From the NCBI GenBank assembly GCA_902591665.1, contig CACJBO010000008.1:1-35842 (forward strand): a stretch of 35,842 nt of DNA, given 5' to 3'. The notes beneath the pieces are model-generated. The model ran no database searches. It worked only from the letters and a program-made list of their open reading frames with translations, and was not told where the DNA came from. The position numbers were made by a program, and so were the translations under genes. Every line of letters begins with the position of its first letter. Position 1 is the first letter of the stretch. Below are positions 32,636-35,842 of this stretch, piece after piece. This stretch comes from an uncultured SAR86 cluster bacterium (GTDB taxonomy: Bacteria; Pseudomonadota; Gammaproteobacteria; Magnimaribacterales; D2472).

Positions 32636-33250
32636 TTGAAGCTGTATTCAAGCAAGCTTGCTCCCAGTCCGCTCAAGGTTTTAATTTTTTTAAAAGAAAA
32701 GGGTATATTAGATCAAGTGGAGGTCATTAATCTTGATCTAGGAAAACTTGAACATAAAACTCCAGAGTATAAAGCCATAGCCCCTAATTCTAGAGTACCT
32801 GCTCTAAAGTTAGATGATGGCACAATTATTTTAGAAACAACTGCTATATGCAGATATTTAGAATCTCTGTATCCTGAGCCCAATTTATTTGGAGAAAACC
32901 CTATCGAGATCGCCTCTATAGAGATGTGGTACTCGAGGGTGACTTATGAGTTAGCAGTGCCTTTAATGCATGGTTTTCGGCATACTCACCCCCATATGAG
33001 TCAAATGGAAAATCAAAATCAAGAATATGGATTGGCACAAAGAGAATTAGCAGTTAAATCTTTAGATGTTTATGACAAAATTGTTGCGAGTAGAGAATAT
33101 ATAGCAGGAGAAAGGTTTACTTATGCAGATATTCAAATGGTAACTTCATTACAATTCTTGGTGAGGTTAAATAGGCTTGATATAAACGATTACGAAAACC
33201 TGAATGATTACATCAATCAGGTTTCCAGTAGATCTAGCTTTTCTTTTTAG
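32636..33250 (+). CDS. Glutathione S-transferase-like protein
   Basis: A 204-residue protein with an N-terminal thioredoxin-like domain and a helical C-terminal domain. KLYSSKLAPSPLKVLIFLKEKG at the start, NSRVPALKLDDGTIILETTAICRYLE (about 53-78, with the cis-Pro and the Glu-Thr glutathione-binding pair) and YIAGERFTYADIQMVTSL (about 160-178) fit GST. The substrate is unknown. Translation starts at TTG, 2 bases after the dehydrogenase stop. The 3' coding end contains a long inverted repeat close to the convergent nrdB gene. Confidence 0.88.
   Translation: MKLYSSKLAPSPLKVLIFLKEKGILDQVEVINLDLGKLEHKTPEYKAIAPNSRVPALKLDDGTIILETTAICRYLESLYPEPNLFGENPIEIASIEMWYSRVTYELAVPLMHGFRHTHPHMSQMENQNQEYGLAQRELAVKSLDVYDKIVASREYIAGERFTYADIQMVTSLQFLVRLNRLDINDYENLNDYINQVSSRSSFSF
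33194..33224. terminator. Inverted repeat in the GST 3' end facing nrdB
   Basis: AAACCTGA (33196-33203) pairs with TCAGGTTT (33217-33224); after one A-A mismatch, TGAT (33205-33208) pairs with ATCA (33212-33215). This gives a 12-bp interrupted stem with a 3-base loop. Read on the minus strand it is followed by TTTTCG, so it may end the nrdAB transcript; on the plus strand the T-rich stretch is about 12 bases further on. It is coding sequence of the GST gene. Confidence 0.45.
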
Positions 33251-33251
33251 A

Positions 33252-34514
33252 CTATTCCCAGTTTAGAGCACCACCAACTTGGTACTCAGTAACTCTAGTT
33301 TCAAAGAAGTTCTTTTCTTTTCTTAAGTCTATTATTTCTGACATCCATGGGAATGGATTACCAACACCTTTAAATTCTTCTTCTAAGCCAATTTGTGTCA
33401 GTCTTCTATTCGCAATGAATTTTAGATACTCTTCCATCATTGCGGCATTCATTCCAAGAACTCCTCTAGGCATAGTATCTCTTGCATACATAATCTCTAG
33501 TTCTGTTCCTTCAAGGATCATTTGAGCAGCTTCAGCCTTCATCTCTTCATCCCACAAATGAGGATTTTCAATCTTAATTTGATTGATTACATCTATACCA
33601 AAGTTAACATGCATAGATTCATCTCTTAAAATATATTGGAACTGTTCAGACGTTCCAGTCATTTTATTTCTTCGACCCATTGATAATATTTGAGTAAAGC
33701 CACAATAGAAGAAGATTCCTTCTAGGACGCAATAGAAGGCAATCAAGTTCTTAAGAAGCTGTTTATCAGTTTCCACAGTACCTGTTTTAAATTCAGGATC
33801 TGATATTTCTTGTGTATATTTGAGACCCCAGGCTGCTTTTCTTGAAACGCACGGTATTTCACGGTACATATTGAATATTTCGCCTTCATCCATACCAAGT
33901 GATTCAATACAGTATTGATAAGCATGTGTATGAATAGCCTCTTCTAAGCTTTGTCTTAAAATATATTGTCTACATTCAGGATTTGTTATTAATCTGTATA
34001 GTGCTAATACTAAGTTATTTGCAACAAGAGAGTCAGCTGTTGAGAAGAACCCTAAGTTTCTTTTTACGATTGTTCTTTCATCTTCTGTAAGGCCATCTTC
34101 AGATTTCCATAATACAATATCGTTTGTCATATTTATTTCTTGCGGCATCCAATGGTTGGCACTTCCGTCTAAATATTTTTGCCATGCCCAATCATATTTA
34201 AATGGTACTAGTTGATTAAGATCTGCTTTACAGTTAATCATCATTTTGTCATCAACCTGAACTCTTGAGCCTGCCATTTCATCTAGTTCTTCAACGCCTG
34301 CGGCATCATCTAGATTTTTTATAGCCTCTCTTGCCTGTTGTGCACGAGACCCTTCTTCAATCTTGGTTGTATTTTCTTTTATTGGAGCTGCTGTATCTGC
34401 TACTGGAGCAGGTTGTTCTTTTGCAACCTGAGGTGTTTCTACTACAGGAGCAGTAGCAGTAACTGCTGCGCTTGTGTTTGTTTCCTCTTTTCCATAATCA
34501 TCCCAATTTAACAT
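33252..34514 (-). CDS. nrdB: Class Ia ribonucleotide reductase small subunit
   Basis: A 420-residue radical-generating subunit that reduces ribonucleotides together with NrdA. Metal ligands are visible as D161 (FFSTADSLV), E192 and H195 (EEAIHTHAY), the Glu in CVLEGIFF, and Glu/His in DESMH. Spacing matches E. coli NrdB, placing the radical Tyr at Y199, so this is a Tyr-radical form and not the Phe-containing class Ic. The first 80-90 residues are an added Ala/Pro/Thr-rich stretch absent from E. coli NrdB. The AGGAG site and a 14-base gap after nrdA indicate an nrdAB operon. Confidence 0.97.
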   Translation of the reverse strand: MLNWDDYGKEETNTSAAVTATAPVVETPQVAKEQPAPVADTAAPIKENTTKIEEGSRAQQAREAIKNLDDAAGVEELDEMAGSRVQVDDKMMINCKADLNQLVPFKYDWAWQKYLDGSANHWMPQEINMTNDIVLWKSEDGLTEDERTIVKRNLGFFSTADSLVANNLVLALYRLITNPECRQYILRQSLEEAIHTHAYQYCIESLGMDEGEIFNMYREIPCVSRKAAWGLKYTQEISDPEFKTGTVETDKQLLKNLIAFYCVLEGIFFYCGFTQILSMGRRNKMTGTSEQFQYILRDESMHVNFGIDVINQIKIENPHLWDEEMKAEAAQMILEGTELEIMYARDTMPRGVLGMNAAMMEEYLKFIANRRLTQIGLEEEFKGVGNPFPWMSEIIDLRKEKNFFETRVTEYQVGGALNWE

Positions 34515-34528
34515 TTCGTTCTCCTATA

Positions 34529-35842
34529 TTATTGACATGCTTCACAATCTGGGTCATCCAGAGAGCATGCTGTAGGAACAGGGGCCGGTGCTCCTAGTTC
34601 CTGCGGTGCGGCTTGTGTTGCTTGCGCACTAACCGCGTTTAATTTTCCTTGTGCAACTGTTGATTTTTCAGTTGATGTTGCAGCTATTGATCTTAGGTAA
34701 TAGGTAGTTTTAAGACCTGAATACCATGCCATTCTGTATGTAATATCAAGCTTTTTACCATCAGCATTTCCTATATATAAATTTAATGATTGAGCTTGAT
34801 CTATCCATTTTTGTCTTCTGCTAGCTGATTCAACTATGTATCTAGGCTCAACCTCAAATGCTGTTGAATATATTGTTTTAATTTCATCAGGTATTCTTGA
34901 TATTTGTGAAAGACTACCCTCAAAATATTTGAGGTCATTAATCATGACGTCATCCCAAAGATTGAGCTCTTTCAACTTATTAACTAAATGCGGATTTACA
35001 ATAGTAAACTCTCCTGAAAGGTTAGATTTTACATATAAGTTTTGATAAGTTGGTTCAACCGACTGCGTAACACCAGTAATATTTGATATCGTAGCAGTAG
35101 GAGCTATAGCCATAACATTTGAATTTCTCATTCCATCGGTCATAACTTTTTTTCTTAAGGATTCCCAATCAAGAGTTTCAGACTTATCAACATTTAAATA
35201 CTCTGATCCTCTATTTTTTTCTAGTATCTCAAGCGAGTCTTTTGGCAATATGCCTTGACTCCATAGCGAACCTTCATAGGACTCATAACTTCCTCTTTCT
35301 TTTGCTAGTTCTGTTGAAGCATGAATAGCATAATAACTAATTAATTCCATACTTCTGTCTGCAAATTCAACAGCTTCATCACTGCAATATGCAATATCTT
35401 GCATGTATAAAGTATCTTGAAAACCCATCATTCCAAGACCAATTGGTCTATGTTTTAAATTAGAATTTTTTGCTGTGTCTACAGAGTAATAATTTATATT
35501 GATTACGTTATCTAACATTCTTATAGCTGTTGAGACAGTTTGCTTTACTTTTTCTTCATCCAACTTTCCATCTTTCATATGTTGCGCTAAATTAACAGAA
35601 CCAAGATTACATACGGCTATTTCGTCTGCGCTCGTATTAAGAGTAATTTCAGTACAAAGGTTTGAAGAATGAACAACACCTGCATGTTGTTGTGGTGATC
35701 TTAAATTACATGAATCTTTAAAAGTAATCCAAGGGTGACCTGTTTCGAAAAGCATTGTTAGCATTTTTCTCCATAGCTCTTTTGCAGGTACGGACTTAAA
35801 TTGATCCATTTCTCCAGCCTGAGCTTTCTTTTCATATTCTTC
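34529..35842 (-). CDS. nrdA: Class Ia ribonucleotide reductase large subunit, 3' part
   Basis: Catalytic subunit, cut by the window end. The reading frame stays open through 35842, so the Met at 35809 is internal and not the start. The catalytic loop is SSNLCTEITL, with the radical Cys and Asn/Glu; the partner redox Cys is in AVCNLGSVNL. The radical-transfer Tyr pair is in TTYYLR. The C-terminal tail carries the DPDCEACQ redox Cys pair, which is reduced by thioredoxin or glutaredoxin. Before this tail is a Gln/Ala/Pro-rich linker. The start, ATP-cone and any NrdR sites lie outside the window. Confidence 0.96.
   Translation of the reverse strand, partial: EEYEKKAQAGEMDQFKSVPAKELWRKMLTMLFETGHPWITFKDSCNLRSPQQHAGVVHSSNLCTEITLNTSADEIAVCNLGSVNLAQHMKDGKLDEEKVKQTVSTAIRMLDNVININYYSVDTAKNSNLKHRPIGLGMMGFQDTLYMQDIAYCSDEAVEFADRSMELISYYAIHASTELAKERGSYESYEGSLWSQGILPKDSLEILEKNRGSEYLNVDKSETLDWESLRKKVMTDGMRNSNVMAIAPTATISNITGVTQSVEPTYQNLYVKSNLSGEFTIVNPHLVNKLKELNLWDDVMINDLKYFEGSLSQISRIPDEIKTIYSTAFEVEPRYIVESASRRQKWIDQAQSLNLYIGNADGKKLDITYRMAWYSGLKTTYYLRSIAATSTEKSTVAQGKLNAVSAQATQAAPQELGAPAPVPTACSLDDPDCEACQ

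Noticed and set aside
35809..35842. Treating the Met at 35809 as the start of nrdA
   Set aside because: The frame stays open to the window edge and the sequence before it (EEYEKKAQAGE) continues the protein; the domain content shows this is only the C-terminal part.
1..35842. CRISPR arrays, tRNA or rRNA genes
   Set aside because: No regularly spaced repeats, cloverleaf or rRNA signatures were seen on reading either strand.

Overview
The window reads as AT-rich, tightly packed chromosomal DNA from a small-genome marine gammaproteobacterium. A SAR86-like lineage is my best guess. The basis is smc followed by zipA (zipA is gammaproteobacterial), a complete System I cytochrome c maturation cluster, large tandem TonB-dependent receptors, a lipoprotein alkyl-sulfatase-like enzyme, a marine-type SAM-II/SAM-V-like riboswitch, and many overlapping genes. 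The taxon is inferred; no rRNA is present. I see no tRNA, CRISPR array, insertion sequence or prophage, and no gene-free stretch longer than about 210 bases.

Layout. 1-2236: thrS and a displaced yidD. 2387-8020: two paralogous outer-membrane TonB-dependent receptors, each with its own promoter and a strong intrinsic terminator. 8083-9550: a hotdog thioesterase and a secreted EEP-fold hydrolase, converging with a small cupin gene (9551-9949, minus). 10044-23636: a long plus-strand run. It starts with a promoter and SAM riboswitch before an O-acetylhomoserine sulfhydrylase gene, then a degenerate glycosyltransferase-like protein, ccmABCDEFGHI (ccmD is a 57-residue gene), smc, zipA, an ATP-dependent DNA ligase and a lysozyme-fold lipoprotein. 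23639-26506 (minus): an M16C PreP-like metallopeptidase. 26528-29520 (plus): a DUF4136-like lipoprotein, the alkyl-sulfatase-like lipoprotein and a PrsW-family membrane protease. 29567-31634 (minus): a small conserved protein, malate dehydrogenase and an AlkB-type dioxygenase. 31731-33250 (plus): a short-chain dehydrogenase and a GST-like protein. 33252 to the window end (minus): nrdB and the 3' part of nrdA.

Most unusual points. (1) The SMC protein has intact ATPase heads but no recognisable hinge, and its arms contain two different internal duplications with constant periods of 120 and 143 residues. (2) The ligase position after smc-zipA, where some gammaproteobacteria carry NAD-dependent ligA, holds a phage-like ATP-dependent ligase. 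(3) ThrRS has an altered editing-site motif (second His replaced by Gln with a one-residue insertion) and NCPCH in place of NCPGH. (4) Several genes have a TATAAT-like box only 6-10 bases before the start codon, suggesting leaderless mRNAs. (5) Three convergent gene pairs meet within 0-2 bases and carry inverted repeats inside the coding ends, apparently serving as terminators. (6) The glycosyltransferase-like gene has no ATG codon in frame, and its only plausible start, a TTG, lies in one arm of a perfect 12-bp inverted repeat.
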